Assembly (NCBI GenBank): GCA_025997675.1
Contig: BNUX01000007.1
Location: forward strand, 1 to 56,864
Reading direction: 5' to 3'
DNA length: 56,864 nt
Origin: Spirochaetia bacterium
GTDB taxonomy: Bacteria > Spirochaetota > Spirochaetia > Treponematales > Breznakiellaceae
Numbering within the stretch: position 1 is the first letter of the stretch; each line of letters starts with the position of its first letter. The notes under the pieces were generated by a model. That model saw only the letters and a program-made list of their open reading frames with translations. It ran no database searches and was not told the DNA's origin. This document shows, one piece after another, positions 22,097 to 30,140 of this stretch. Position numbers and translations under genes: made by a program.

Positions 22097-23145
22097 CCTA
22101 TCCTCGTCCGCTGCCGGAGCAGCAGCCAGATAAAGAGGGGTGTCCCGAGGAGCCCCGTGAGGATGCTCAGGGGTATCTCGGATCCGGAGATGTTACGCGC
22201 AAGGGTATCTATCACCACCATAAAGACCGCCCCCAAGAGGGCCGATGCGGGGATAAGGTACCGGTGGTCCTGCCCGACAAGGAGGCGCCCCAGATGGGGA
22301 ATGATGAGGCCGACCCAGCCTATAGTCCCGGCGAGGCAGATAGCCAGGGAGGTCAGGGTTGTCGAACAGAGGATCATCCAACCGCGCATAGTCCTGACGT
22401 TGAGCCCAAGGGAGTGGGCCTCCGCATCCCCCAGAGCCAGGAGGTTGATCCGCCAGCGCAACAGTAACACCGCCGTCATGGCGATAAGGATGCCGGGGGC
22501 CATGATGCCAACATCAAGGAGCCGTACGGAGGCGAGGCTCCCCATGGTCCAGTAGACGATGGCCGCCAACTCGCTGTCCGGGTCGGCGAGGTACTTCATC
22601 ACCCCCAGGAGGGCGTTCATAAAACCCGACACCACCACCCCCGCCAGCACCAGCATAAGGGAGCTGTTGTTTTTTAAAAGGCGGGGGATGGCGATGGCAA
22701 ATACCACCGCCGCGAGCCCCCCCGCCAGGGCAAAGACCTGTATGGCCCAGGGGCCAAGGTGCAACAATATCGCCGCCGCCGCCCCCACGCAGGCCCCGGA
22801 AGCCACCCCCAGGATATCGGGGGACACCAGCGGGTTACGGAACATCCCCTGGTACACCGCCCCGGAAAGGGCCAGTGCGCTTCCCACCATAATAGCCGCG
22901 CACACCCGGGGAAAGCGGATATTGATAACCACATTTTCCATTTGGGCGGTCCAGGTCTGCTTCAGGGGCAATACCCGGCCCGCCACTATAGCGGCCACCC
23001 CCTTAACCGGCACGGAAAACCTGCCTATAGCCAGGGCGCAGACGGCGGTAAGCGGCAGCAGTATGAGGAGCCCGGTAATGATAAGTTCCCGGTTTTTGGT
23101 TGGTTTTGTCTTATTAGTATCAATTACGCCATTGGCTATAGCCAT
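22093..23145 (-). CDS. FecCD/BtuC-type ABC importer permease
   Basis: About ten hydrophobic segments across 350 aa with the FecCD hallmarks: 'IRFPRVCAAIMVGSALALSGAVYQG' (split here: IRFPRVCAAIMVG and ALALSGAVYQG), NPLVSPDILGVASGA and the C-terminal IPHLGRLLVGQDHRYLIP followed by SEIPLSILTGLLGTP. Forms the homodimeric membrane channel. First gene of the operon, behind a good promoter. Confidence 0.93.
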   Translation of the reverse strand: MAIANGVIDTNKTKPTKNRELIITGLLILLPLTAVCALAIGRFSVPVKGVAAIVAGRVLPLKQTWTAQMENVVINIRFPRVCAAIMVGSALALSGAVYQGMFRNPLVSPDILGVASGACVGAAAAILLHLGPWAIQVFALAGGLAAVVFAIAIPRLLKNNSSLMLVLAGVVVSGFMNALLGVMKYLADPDSELAAIVYWTMGSLASVRLLDVGIMAPGILIAMTAVLLLRWRINLLALGDAEAHSLGLNVRTMRGWMILCSTTLTSLAICLAGTIGWVGLIIPHLGRLLVGQDHRYLIPASALLGAVFMVVIDTLARNISGSEIPLSILTGLLGTPLFIWLLLRQRTRIG

Positions 23146-23181
23146 GAACCACTCTTTAATTTATCACTAGATTGTTATCGA

Positions 23182-23210
23182 ATAATAATTGAAAGCAATT
23201 CCATGGTCAA
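23182..23210 (-). promoter_or_regulatory. promoter of the FecCD-type importer operon
   Basis: Minus strand TTGACC (23205-23210), 17-base spacer, TATTAT (23182-23187), 36 bases before the permease ATG. Confidence 0.7.
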
Positions 23211-23227
23211 GGGGCATTCTTTAATGG

Positions 23228-24136
23228 TTATATCCATTCTGTTATTTCTTTTTTTGATACTGCCCAATCTACAAATGAAACTTCTTTTGTTCGGCAGTAG
23301 CGGCAAAAAGGTATTGGCTTACATAAAAAATCAAGTATTGTACCAATATCTTTTGCTTTATAAATGTCGATGTAATCCTTCTCGCTTGTTTCAAGTGATT
23401 GGTCAAAACATCTGTTAAAATCAGCAATGTATGCACTTGTTTCACATTGGTAAAGTTTACCATCAACAAGTTGAATGCAGTTGTTTGCCAATTCGCATAT
23501 TGTATAACTGTCTTCATTTGACTGTCCGCCATTTAAATCCAATGGTTGGCGCATCCACGCCCGTTTTTTTGCGTTGTTTCCCCTGAGCTCCAGGGAAATA
23601 TGGTAAGCCTTGGTCTTACCTTTTATTTCTCCAAAGTTTATTTTTATAGGGTATAATGATACCGCTATATCAACTTTGTACTTCCGGCATTCCTGCCAAA
23701 AAGATTCCGGTTGTTTTGAAAGAAGTATTCCGTTCGTAACAATCAGTACAACACAATCAGGAAAGTATTTTCTCGCTACTGCAAAAAAATCAGTTAAATG
23801 CGGATGCAATAAAGGTTCGCCGCCAAGCAGGTGGAGATTCTCAATATGACCGCCAGTTAATTCCGCTATTCTTTTACAGTCACGTTCAAAAACAGCAATG
23901 TCAAGATATTTGTCTTTTGCAAGTGATGAAAAGTGCAAGCAACTTCTGCATCGTAAATTGCAATGCTCTGTAACGTGAACGTCAAAACGCAAAAGTTCTC
24001 TGCGTGCCAATCTATTTTTCGCGGACTTTCTTAATTTTATCAATCGATTATGCACTAGTAGTGCATTAGGAATAAATTGCCTAATAAAATCCTTGAACTG
24101 CCTGCCGGCAGAATACACAATTTTTTCTTTTGCCAT
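23228..24136 (-). CDS. radical-SAM protein with C-terminal cysteine cluster
   Basis: The 4Fe-4S/SAM motif is CNLRCRSC near residues 58-65, followed by HLLGGEPLLHP. The C-terminus has cysteines (YTICELANNC, YQCET, FCRYCRTKE) that could ligate an extra cluster in the SPASM style. The first 45 residues are basic and helical. Clearly more AT-rich than its neighbours, suggesting transfer. Third gene of a PNPOx-TPR-radical SAM operon (3-base gap). Related proteins often sit in glycan or peptide-modification clusters; substrate unknown. Confidence 0.8.
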   Translation of the reverse strand: MAKEKIVYSAGRQFKDFIRQFIPNALLVHNRLIKLRKSAKNRLARRELLRFDVHVTEHCNLRCRSCLHFSSLAKDKYLDIAVFERDCKRIAELTGGHIENLHLLGGEPLLHPHLTDFFAVARKYFPDCVVLIVTNGILLSKQPESFWQECRKYKVDIAVSLYPIKINFGEIKGKTKAYHISLELRGNNAKKRAWMRQPLDLNGGQSNEDSYTICELANNCIQLVDGKLYQCETSAYIADFNRCFDQSLETSEKDYIDIYKAKDIGTILDFLCKPIPFCRYCRTKEVSFVDWAVSKKEITEWI

Positions 24137-24139
24137 TTG

Positions 24140-25648
24140 TTAAAACCTCCTCTCCCGCAGGTCAATGGCAGGATCGAGTTCCTTCGCTTTCGTGTAGTCC
24201 GCCAGGGCCGCAGTAAAATTACCCTTTTCGTAATACGCATTGCCGCGGAGGGCATACGCTTGGGCATCTTCACTTTCAAGATTGAGGAGCGCGGTGTAGT
24301 CCGCTATTGCCGCATCATAATTGCCCTGCTGGGCATACACATTACCCCGGTTGCCATACGCGCCGAAGAGCCCGGGGTCAAGACTAATGGCCGTGGTGTC
24401 ATCGGTAAGAGCCCGGTCGTAATGCTCCCGGTGGGCATACACAAGGCTGCGACCCATATAGGCATCGGCGTCCTTGGGGTCAATGGCGATTGCCTGGTTA
24501 AAGTCGGCGAAGGCCAGGTCGTATTCTTCGTTTTGTAAATACGCAATACCCCGGCAGAAATGGGCATGCTTGGCATCGGGTTTAAGGCTCAGCGCCCGGG
24601 TATAGTCCGCTATGGCCTTGGGGTAATCGCCCTTTTTTTCATAGGCGTCGGCACGGCTGATAAAGGCGATACTCTGTTTAGGAAAAAAATCAATTGCACG
24701 GGTAAAATCCGCAATGGCCCGATCATAATTACCCCGCCGGTAATACGCGGCGCCGCGGTATACATAGCTGCTGCCATTACCGGGATGTTTTTTGATCCCC
24801 TTGGTATATTCCGCGATAAGCTCATCGGAGTGGTCACCGGCCAGAAATGCTTTCTGCCATCGTTCCTCGTCACTCTCCGGCTGACCCTCCTTGTGCGATA
24901 CTATCCAGCCGTATTTATGATCCGGGTCGTCGCTCGGAATGACCAGCGTATCGTAATCGTGTATCACGTTTACGGCTTCTACCCCGGATTCCATCATCAT
25001 AAGCAGTTCGGTCCGGGACCTTTTGACCGCCCCGTAATCGGGCTCAACCTTGAGCGCCGCATCGTAATCCGCCAAGGCCTTTTCGTATTCCCCGGTGCGC
25101 TTATAGAGATGCCCGCGATTCGCAAGGGCCATCTTACTGGTGGGCCAAATAGCAATCGCCGTGCTGCAATCCTTGATTGCCTGCTCAATATCACCCTTTT
25201 GGGCAAAGGCCACCGCACGGCCTATCCAGCTATCGCCCCTTCTGTTACCCCATCGGATGGCATAGGTGTAGTCCCCTATAGCCCGGTCATACTTTTGTAT
25301 ACGGCAAAACTCGTGCCCCCGCGCAATATAGTAGTCGGAAGTGTCGTCCTGCCCCAGCTTGATGCTGAGGGTATAGTCCGCAATGGCTTTCTCATGCTCC
25401 CTGTGAACGGAATATCCCCAGGCACGCAGGAAATAGGCGGTAGAATTTTGGTGATCAATGCGGCTTAGCTCGGTCATGTCGGCAATGAGCGCGTCAAAAT
25501 CGCCTATCGTGCCATATGCAATAGCCCGATCCATATAGGCCTTGGCATCATTCGGGTCCGTATCGAGCGCCTTGGTGCATCGGGCGATGATCTCCTCCGG
25601 TGTTTCCGGACGCTCATACAACTTTTTTTCTTTTTGCCCGTACCCCAT
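24140..25648 (-). CDS. TPR-repeat protein (502 aa)
   Basis: At least ten 34-residue TPR units with the pattern 'A..RG.aY...gdyd.AiaDyt.Ai.ldP' run through the protein, interrupted around residues 205-265 by a non-repeat segment (VNVIHDYDTLVIP). No signal peptide, so likely a cytoplasmic scaffold. It lies between the PNPOx-like and radical-SAM genes with gaps of 5 and 3 bases; a role in presenting a substrate to either enzyme is possible but unproven. Confidence 0.85.
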   Translation of the reverse strand: MGYGQKEKKLYERPETPEEIIARCTKALDTDPNDAKAYMDRAIAYGTIGDFDALIADMTELSRIDHQNSTAYFLRAWGYSVHREHEKAIADYTLSIKLGQDDTSDYYIARGHEFCRIQKYDRAIGDYTYAIRWGNRRGDSWIGRAVAFAQKGDIEQAIKDCSTAIAIWPTSKMALANRGHLYKRTGEYEKALADYDAALKVEPDYGAVKRSRTELLMMMESGVEAVNVIHDYDTLVIPSDDPDHKYGWIVSHKEGQPESDEERWQKAFLAGDHSDELIAEYTKGIKKHPGNGSSYVYRGAAYYRRGNYDRAIADFTRAIDFFPKQSIAFISRADAYEKKGDYPKAIADYTRALSLKPDAKHAHFCRGIAYLQNEEYDLAFADFNQAIAIDPKDADAYMGRSLVYAHREHYDRALTDDTTAISLDPGLFGAYGNRGNVYAQQGNYDAAIADYTALLNLESEDAQAYALRGNAYYEKGNFTAALADYTKAKELDPAIDLRERRF

Positions 25649-25653
25649 TATTT

Positions 25654-26073
25654 TTATAATTCTATTTCTGCCGCTTGACCCGGCCCCGCAAGTACCATAG
25701 CCGTTGAAAAGTGAACCTCATAAAGATTCATGTTTTCACCATTTTGCTCTATGTTTTCCTTGTACCAAGGCATTTTTGAGATAAAAATGTCTTTTACATC
25801 AACAATGCTTTTCTTGCTTTTTTTAACGGTGGCAAAATGAACCCGAACATGTGCCAATCCCCGTGTAGGAATAGTGGTAAATGCAACGTTTTTATTTTTT
25901 GCAAATTCCTTTCCTTTGGCATCTCCTTTATCGGAGGCAAAATACAATACCTTTTCGTTTGCCAAATAAACGAAATTCAAAATCCTTACATTGGGTATAT
26001 CTTCTACAGAAGATGCCAATGCAATTTTGCTCTCTTTTCCCATGGTTTTTTCAAACACTTTTTTCCCGTCCAT
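25654..26073 (-). CDS. pyridoxamine 5'-phosphate oxidase-like flavin-binding protein
   Basis: 139 aa from ATG 26073 (AAGGAG 8 bases upstream). The split-barrel fold is indicated by VRILNFVYLANEKVLYFAS and the KGKEFAKNKNVAFTTIP strand typical of small PNPOx-like proteins that bind FMN, F420 or haem. First gene of the operon. The longer frame to 26109 lacks a start signal. Exact cofactor unknown. Confidence 0.78.
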   Translation of the reverse strand: MDGKKVFEKTMGKESKIALASSVEDIPNVRILNFVYLANEKVLYFASDKGDAKGKEFAKNKNVAFTTIPTRGLAHVRVHFATVKKSKKSIVDVKDIFISKMPWYKENIEQNGENMNLYEVHFSTAMVLAGPGQAAEIEL

Positions 26074-26127
26074 ATCACACTCCTTAATGGTGAACTGTAA
26101 AATACACAATATCTTTTGTCAACCAGC

Positions 26128-26175
26128 AAAAAAACGCCCGGTCTATGGCTCGGACCAAAGGTCCAGAACCGGGCG
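26128..26175 (-). terminator. intrinsic terminator behind the 26182-26313 remnant
   Basis: Outer stem CGCCCGGT (26135-26142) / ACCGGGCG (26168-26175) encloses a second stem GGACC-AAA-GGTCC (26152-26164). On the minus strand it is followed by T7 (26128-26134). It would stop transcripts coming from tRNA-Leu and the remnant before the PNPOx operon. Confidence 0.75.
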
Positions 26176-26181
26176 CTCCAC

Positions 26182-26313
26182 TTAGGTAAAATACACCGGG
26201 TACATTTCGCTCCAGGCGCCTTCCTCGTTCGTGTTGGTTACCCAGCGCGCCCAGAACCACATGCAGGACCCCCGCTGCTCTTCAGTGCAGGTGATGACCA
26301 GGGGGGTGCCCAT
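26182..26313 (-). pseudogene. 43-aa C-terminal remnant of a WSE-tail protein
   Basis: The frame from ATG 26313 (or GTG 26322) reads MGTPLVITCTEEQRG and ends NEEGAWSEMYPVYFT. I recall many larger proteins from treponemes and Bacteroidetes that end with 'RGk.v.f..RW.N..ge.GPWSEi..a.iP'; this piece has the same layout (CMWFWARWVTNTN then GAWSE). The upstream part is gone, replaced by the array B region. It is likely a leftover of a deleted gene still followed by its terminator. Confidence 0.5.
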
Positions 26314-26379
26314 TATGTACACTCATTGATACGAGAGATTGGAAGCGAACCTACGGTAGCCTTTCGGCGCTAAAAACTA

Positions 26380-26568
26380 GTTGCAAGCTCCTTATAGCTG
26401 GTTGCAAGCTCCTTATAACTAGTTGCGAGCTCCTTATAGCTGGTTGCGAGCTCCTTATAACTGGTTGCAAGCTCCTTATAGCTGGTTGCGAGCTCCTTAT
26501 AGCTGGTTGCGAGCTCCTTATAACTGGTTGCAAGCTCCTTATAACTGGTTGCAAGCCCCTAAAAACAT
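26380..26568. repeat. 21-bp tandem array B (9 units)
   Basis: GTTGC recurs at 26380 and every 21 bp to 26548, without exception. Units read ACTAGT or GCTGGT, then TGCAAGCTCC or TGCGAGCTCC, then TTATA. The perfect palindrome AACTAGTT occurs at some unit joints. The array starts about 47 bases beyond the 3' end of tRNA-Leu. It shares ACTAGT-N4-AGCTCC-N5 with array E in the same register. Confidence 0.95.
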
Positions 26569-26615
26569 GTTTCTAGCTCTGGGGGGGTGAACTGCCGTTG
26601 GAAGGAAATAAGTGA

Positions 26616-26699
26616 TGCCCGGAAGAAGACTCGAACTTCCATGCCGGTGAAGGCACTGGTACCTGAAACCAGCGTGTCTACCAATTCCACCATCCGGGC
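26616..26699 (-). tRNA. tRNA-Leu (anticodon CAG)
   Basis: Class II tRNA: acceptor GCCCGGA / TCCGGGC, D-arm region TGGTGGAATTGGTAGACAC, anticodon stem CTGGT/ACCAG with loop TTCAGGT (anticodon at 26663-26665), long variable arm (TGCCTTCACCGGCA) and T-arm with TTCGAGT. Discriminator A; CCA is not encoded. Confidence 0.95.
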
Positions 26700-26709
26700 G
26701 TGTTCGGAT

Positions 26710-26739
26710 ACTATACACCAGACCGGCCAAAAAGGTCAA
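26710..26739 (-). promoter_or_regulatory. promoter of tRNA-Leu
   Basis: Minus strand TTGACC (26734-26739), 18-base spacer, TATAGT (26710-26715); transcription would begin 2-4 bases before the mature tRNA. Confidence 0.7.
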
Positions 26740-26814
26740 CAGTTATTTTCCGGACTAAAGCAAAATGTATTACCGGCCCCTACAAGGGGTAATTATGACA
26801 ATAGAGAGGATTTT

Positions 26815-27576
26815 ATGGAACTGAACGAAGGTTATGGTCTGGAATTTATTGAGGCGCCGGTACTCGAACCCATTGCCAATGATGCCGGGATATATACTAC
26901 CCTGATTCCCAGCCCCTGGGCCCTGCCCTTAGCCCAGCGGCCCCGGGAACGGCTTTTTGCCCTGGGACCGGGGGCATTATCGGATCAGGAGTTATTGATG
27001 ATATTGCTCAATACCGGTATTAAGGGAAAAAATGTCAATGTCCTAGCGGCGGAACTGCTGAAACGGCTGGAAACCAGCAAGGGGATTCCCTCGGTCCAAG
27101 AACTTGCCCGGATAACGGGGTTAGGGAAGGCCAAGGCAAGCGTAATCGTGGCAATGCTGGAATATGGCCGGCGAAACTGGGGGATGACGGGAACCAAAAT
27201 CAAGCACCCCACGGATGTTTTTGCTATTGTCCGCCACTATGCAAACCGGAAACAGGAACGGTTTATCTGCCTTTCCCTCAATAGCGCCCATGAGGTATTG
27301 GCGGTCAGGATAATTACCGTTGGCCTGGTGAACCGCACCTTAATACACCCCAGGGAGGTTTTTGCGGACCCCCTTTCGGACAGATGCACCGGAGTATGCG
27401 TGTGCCATAATCACCCCAGTGGGGAGCTTAAGCCTTCCGGGGAGGATAATGAGGTGACCCTGAGCCTTGAAAAAGCGGCGGCGGTCCTGGGGATTCGATT
27501 TTTAGACCACATCATCTTTTCGGAGACCGGGTATTATAGTTACCGTCAAGCCGGTAGGCTGACCTTGGCGAATTAA
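26815..27576 (+). CDS. radC: RadC family protein, full length
   Basis: 253 aa from ATG 26815 behind AGAGAGGA. The N-terminal UPF0758 part has RPRERLFALGPGALSDQELL and the helix-hairpin-helix ITGLGKAKAS; the C-terminal JAB domain has CHNHPSGELKPSGEDNEVT (metal ligands H, H, D) and TGYYSYR. Once linked to DNA repair, the role of RadC is now uncertain. It is longer and more GC-rich than the element copy at 5759. The frame could be read further upstream through the tRNA gene, which is not real. Confidence 0.92.
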   Translation: MELNEGYGLEFIEAPVLEPIANDAGIYTTLIPSPWALPLAQRPRERLFALGPGALSDQELLMILLNTGIKGKNVNVLAAELLKRLETSKGIPSVQELARITGLGKAKASVIVAMLEYGRRNWGMTGTKIKHPTDVFAIVRHYANRKQERFICLSLNSAHEVLAVRIITVGLVNRTLIHPREVFADPLSDRCTGVCVCHNHPSGELKPSGEDNEVTLSLEKAAAVLGIRFLDHIIFSETGYYSYRQAGRLTLAN

Positions 27577-27599
27577 GGGCAATTAAGTATACTGGAATA

Positions 27600-27836
27600 A
27601 TGAAGGTAACACGAACCGGGCTTTTGCGGATTACGGCGGGCTTGGGGTTTTTTCTTATCGCCTATACCATTTTCAGGCATTTTACCGGTATCCGGCTTAA
27701 CGAGCAGTTTGAAAAGTACCTGCTGGATGGCATTGTTTTTGCCGCCCTGGGGATCTTCGTCTATAACCGGAAGCTTGCCTCAGATGAAAAGAAGGCCCGG
27801 GAAGCAAAGGCGCCTGGGGAAGGGAATACAGAATGA
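27600..27836 (+). CDS. small membrane protein (78 aa)
   Basis: Two hydrophobic helices (LLRITAGLGFFLIAYTIF and LLDGIVFAALGIFVYN) with a charged, lysine-rich tail. It begins 23 bases after radC and overlaps the lipoprotein gene by 4 bases (ATGA), so the two are coupled. No family recognised. Confidence 0.65.
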   Translation: MKVTRTGLLRITAGLGFFLIAYTIFRHFTGIRLNEQFEKYLLDGIVFAALGIFVYNRKLASDEKKAREAKAPGEGNTE

Positions 27837-28687
27837 AAGGGCGGCATATATCATCCGGGCTTTTCGTCATAGGCACCGCATGGCTGCTGGTACTGAGCGG
27901 CTGTGTTTCCCTGGCTGAAATGGGGGGGCGGGTCCTGGACGGGTCCGCCTTTGCGGAGAAGACCCTGGCGAGATACCGGGAGGAGCCGAAACGGGGAACC
28001 CGTGTTGACCGGCTACTGCGGAAGAAGACCGGGGCGGAGTTTATCACCATCCGCCTTGATTCCATGCCGAACCTCCGGTTTAGGGGCTCCCTTCCCGACG
28101 GGGAGGGCAATTTCTACCTGACCGCCCTGGATTTTCTCAGCCCCAATATGAGCGGATGGAATGAGTTTACCCTGGAACTTTCCGGAAGCGGCAGTTTCAT
28201 CAGTAACGATACGGGGACGAGCCTCCAACTAAGCGGTCCCGTGGAACCCCTGGATATCAGCACAGGGAAAATCCGCCGGGGTGGAGGGCGCATAACCGGA
28301 GGGGCGGCGCTTACGGCCCTGCATAACCGCCGGGAACGGGTCATGGCCATTGCCCAATGGATGCGCGAACAACCCGGCCTTCCCGTGTTTGCGGATCAGG
28401 CGGCCTTTGAGAAGTATTGGAAACCCCGCCTTTTTCCGGAAATAGTCCGGAAAAAGGACCGGCCATCAGGGTGGACCGCGGATGGGCCATGGGTTCTTGG
28501 GGAGGATGTTAGATGGCGCCGCGCGTATACCGAAGCGGTTTTCCCCCCGGAACTATGGCCGGTACGGAATTCCGGGACCCTGCTCCGGGATTGGGAGGAA
28601 GCCGCCGGGTGGATCTATTTAGAGTATGAATGGGATCATATATTGGAAGCGCTCTCCAAAAAGATTGAGCTTAGAAAGATAAAGTGA
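27833..28687 (+). CDS. predicted lipoprotein upstream of exbB
   Basis: Lipobox VLSGC at residues 21-25 after a hydrophobic signal. The mature part (about 260 aa) is beta-rich in the first half (ITIRLDSMPNLRFRGSLPD, then NEFTLELSGSGSFISN) and helical with many tryptophans later. It stands 9 bases before exbB, so it is probably expressed with the TonB system, perhaps as an envelope component. Function unknown. Confidence 0.7.
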   Translation: MKGRHISSGLFVIGTAWLLVLSGCVSLAEMGGRVLDGSAFAEKTLARYREEPKRGTRVDRLLRKKTGAEFITIRLDSMPNLRFRGSLPDGEGNFYLTALDFLSPNMSGWNEFTLELSGSGSFISNDTGTSLQLSGPVEPLDISTGKIRRGGGRITGGAALTALHNRRERVMAIAQWMREQPGLPVFADQAAFEKYWKPRLFPEIVRKKDRPSGWTADGPWVLGEDVRWRRAYTEAVFPPELWPVRNSGTLLRDWEEAAGWIYLEYEWDHILEALSKKIELRKIK

Positions 28688-28696
28688 GGTGTTGAC

Positions 28697-29338
28697 ATGG
28701 ACGGGGGAAACGCAAGTTTTTCATTATTAGAGCTTTTCAAAATGGGCGGGGTTTTTATGTGGCCCCTGCTGGTTTTTTCGGTAGCCACCATCGCCATTGC
28801 CCTGGAACGTGGGATTTACATTTTTTACCACAACCTCCAGTTGGAGGACCTTGAAAAAAAGACTGCGGAGTATATCCACGCCAAGGACATGGAGGGCGCC
28901 CGGCACTATCTTTCCGGTTTAACCAAACGCCGCATGGGGGCACGGATACTCCTTACGCTGGTCAATCGCTCGGGCCTTCCGGAGCACCGCATCGAAAAGG
29001 CGGTGGAAACCGAAGCCCTGACCTGTATCAATTCCCTGGAGAACGGCTTTAACTTCCTCATTGCTCTGGGTTCCCTCTCCCCCCTGACGGGCTTCCTGGG
29101 AACCGTTTCGGGGATGATCGGCGCATTCAAGTCCATTGCCGAGGCCACGGAAGTGAACGCACAAATCGTGGCCAACGGTATCTACGAAGCGCTGATCACC
29201 ACCGTGTTCGGCCTTATCATCGCCATCATCGCCATGATCGCCCACTCCCTCTTTTCCCACGTGGTGGAGAAGTTTGCCGCGGATGTGGAGAAATCCTGCT
29301 CCGAGCTGATCACCGAACTGGTTATAGAAGGGCTATGA
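28697..29338 (+). CDS. exbB: ExbB/TolQ-type proton channel protein
   Basis: MotA/TolQ/ExbB domain with three membrane helices: MWPLLVFSVATIAIALERG near the start and two C-terminal ones (FLIALGSLSPLTGFLGTVSGM and ALITTVFGLIIAIIAMIA). With ExbD it uses the proton gradient to energise TonB. 213 aa is normal. Overlaps exbD by 4 bases. Confidence 0.93.
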   Translation: MDGGNASFSLLELFKMGGVFMWPLLVFSVATIAIALERGIYIFYHNLQLEDLEKKTAEYIHAKDMEGARHYLSGLTKRRMGARILLTLVNRSGLPEHRIEKAVETEALTCINSLENGFNFLIALGSLSPLTGFLGTVSGMIGAFKSIAEATEVNAQIVANGIYEALITTVFGLIIAIIAMIAHSLFSHVVEKFAADVEKSCSELITELVIEGL

Positions 29339-29745
29339 AACTCCACCGGCGGCAAAGAAGGGGCATTGCAGATTCCAGCGCCTCAAGCGATATAGCATTC
29401 CTCCTGATCATTTATTTTATTGTCATCGCCGGTTTTAACGTCAACAAGGGCTTCCTGATAAACCTCCCCGCCAGGGATTCTACCCGGCTCATCCTGAAGG
29501 ACGACCTCTTACGTTTTGAACTTGACGGCGCAGGGGCCCTGCTGCACCAGGGTGCGCACATGGACAAAAGGTCGGCGGAACAGACAATACGCAGCGCCAT
29601 TGCCGCACACCCCAACCTGGCGGTAATGCTGACCGTGGACGGCAATGCACCCTGGCAGGAGCTGGTGTCCTTTGTTGAGCTGGCCCAGAAACTGAAGGTG
29701 GATGCCTTCTCCTTTACCGTATCTAAGGACGGGGGTTCGCCATGA
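29335..29745 (+). CDS. exbD: ExbD-type protein 1
   Basis: Short cytoplasmic start, one membrane helix (SDIAFLLIIYFIVIAGFNV) with the conserved aspartate of ExbD at its entry, then a periplasmic domain ending in ELAQKLKVDAFSF. The aspartate couples proton flow. One of two tandem ExbD copies; TonB systems with paired ExbDs are known in several phyla. Confidence 0.9.
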   Translation: MKLHRRQRRGIADSSASSDIAFLLIIYFIVIAGFNVNKGFLINLPARDSTRLILKDDLLRFELDGAGALLHQGAHMDKRSAEQTIRSAIAAHPNLAVMLTVDGNAPWQELVSFVELAQKLKVDAFSFTVSKDGGSP

Positions 29746-30140
29746 ACTTGAGGAGGCGCAAACGCGATTTTATAGTCCCCATGAACTCCATGTCCGACGT
29801 AGCATTCCTGCTGCTCATTTTCATCATGCTGGTATCACTGATAAACTACCGCCGGGAAGTAAAGATCGATTACCCCGAAGCGGCCGCAGCCCTTAGAACC
29901 AGTGCGGAAAAAAACCTGGAAATCTGGGTGGACAAGGCCGGCGCCGTGTACCTGGACGGCCTTCCCAGCAACCTTAACGAAATCGAGATTGCCATTACGG
30001 ATATTTACCGGGATGCTCCGGACACCCGGGTCCATATCATCGCCGACCGGGACACCCCCTTTGCGGAGGTGAACAAGGTTTTACAAACCCTCCAACTCCT
30101 CCAATACCGGGTAGTAAGTTTTGTAGTGAAAGATGCGTAA
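29742..30140 (+). CDS. exbD: ExbD-type protein 2
   Basis: RKRDFIVPMNSMSDVAFLLLIFIMLVSL carries the same aspartate-helix (split as MNSMSDVAFLLLIFIMLV); the periplasmic domain contains VHIIADRDTPFAEVNKVL. Overlaps both neighbours (4 and 8 bases). Confidence 0.9.
   Translation: MNLRRRKRDFIVPMNSMSDVAFLLLIFIMLVSLINYRREVKIDYPEAAAALRTSAEKNLEIWVDKAGAVYLDGLPSNLNEIEIAITDIYRDAPDTRVHIIADRDTPFAEVNKVLQTLQLLQYRVVSFVVKDA

Noticed and set aside
21179..22555. A long plus-strand frame (458 codons) opposite the ABC importer genes
   Set aside because: It is a GC-skewed shadow of the ATPase and permease genes, both with clear motifs on the minus strand.
26587..26814. An N-terminal extension of RadC
   Set aside because: It would run through tRNA-Leu; ATG 26815 has a Shine-Dalgarno and gives the normal RadC length.
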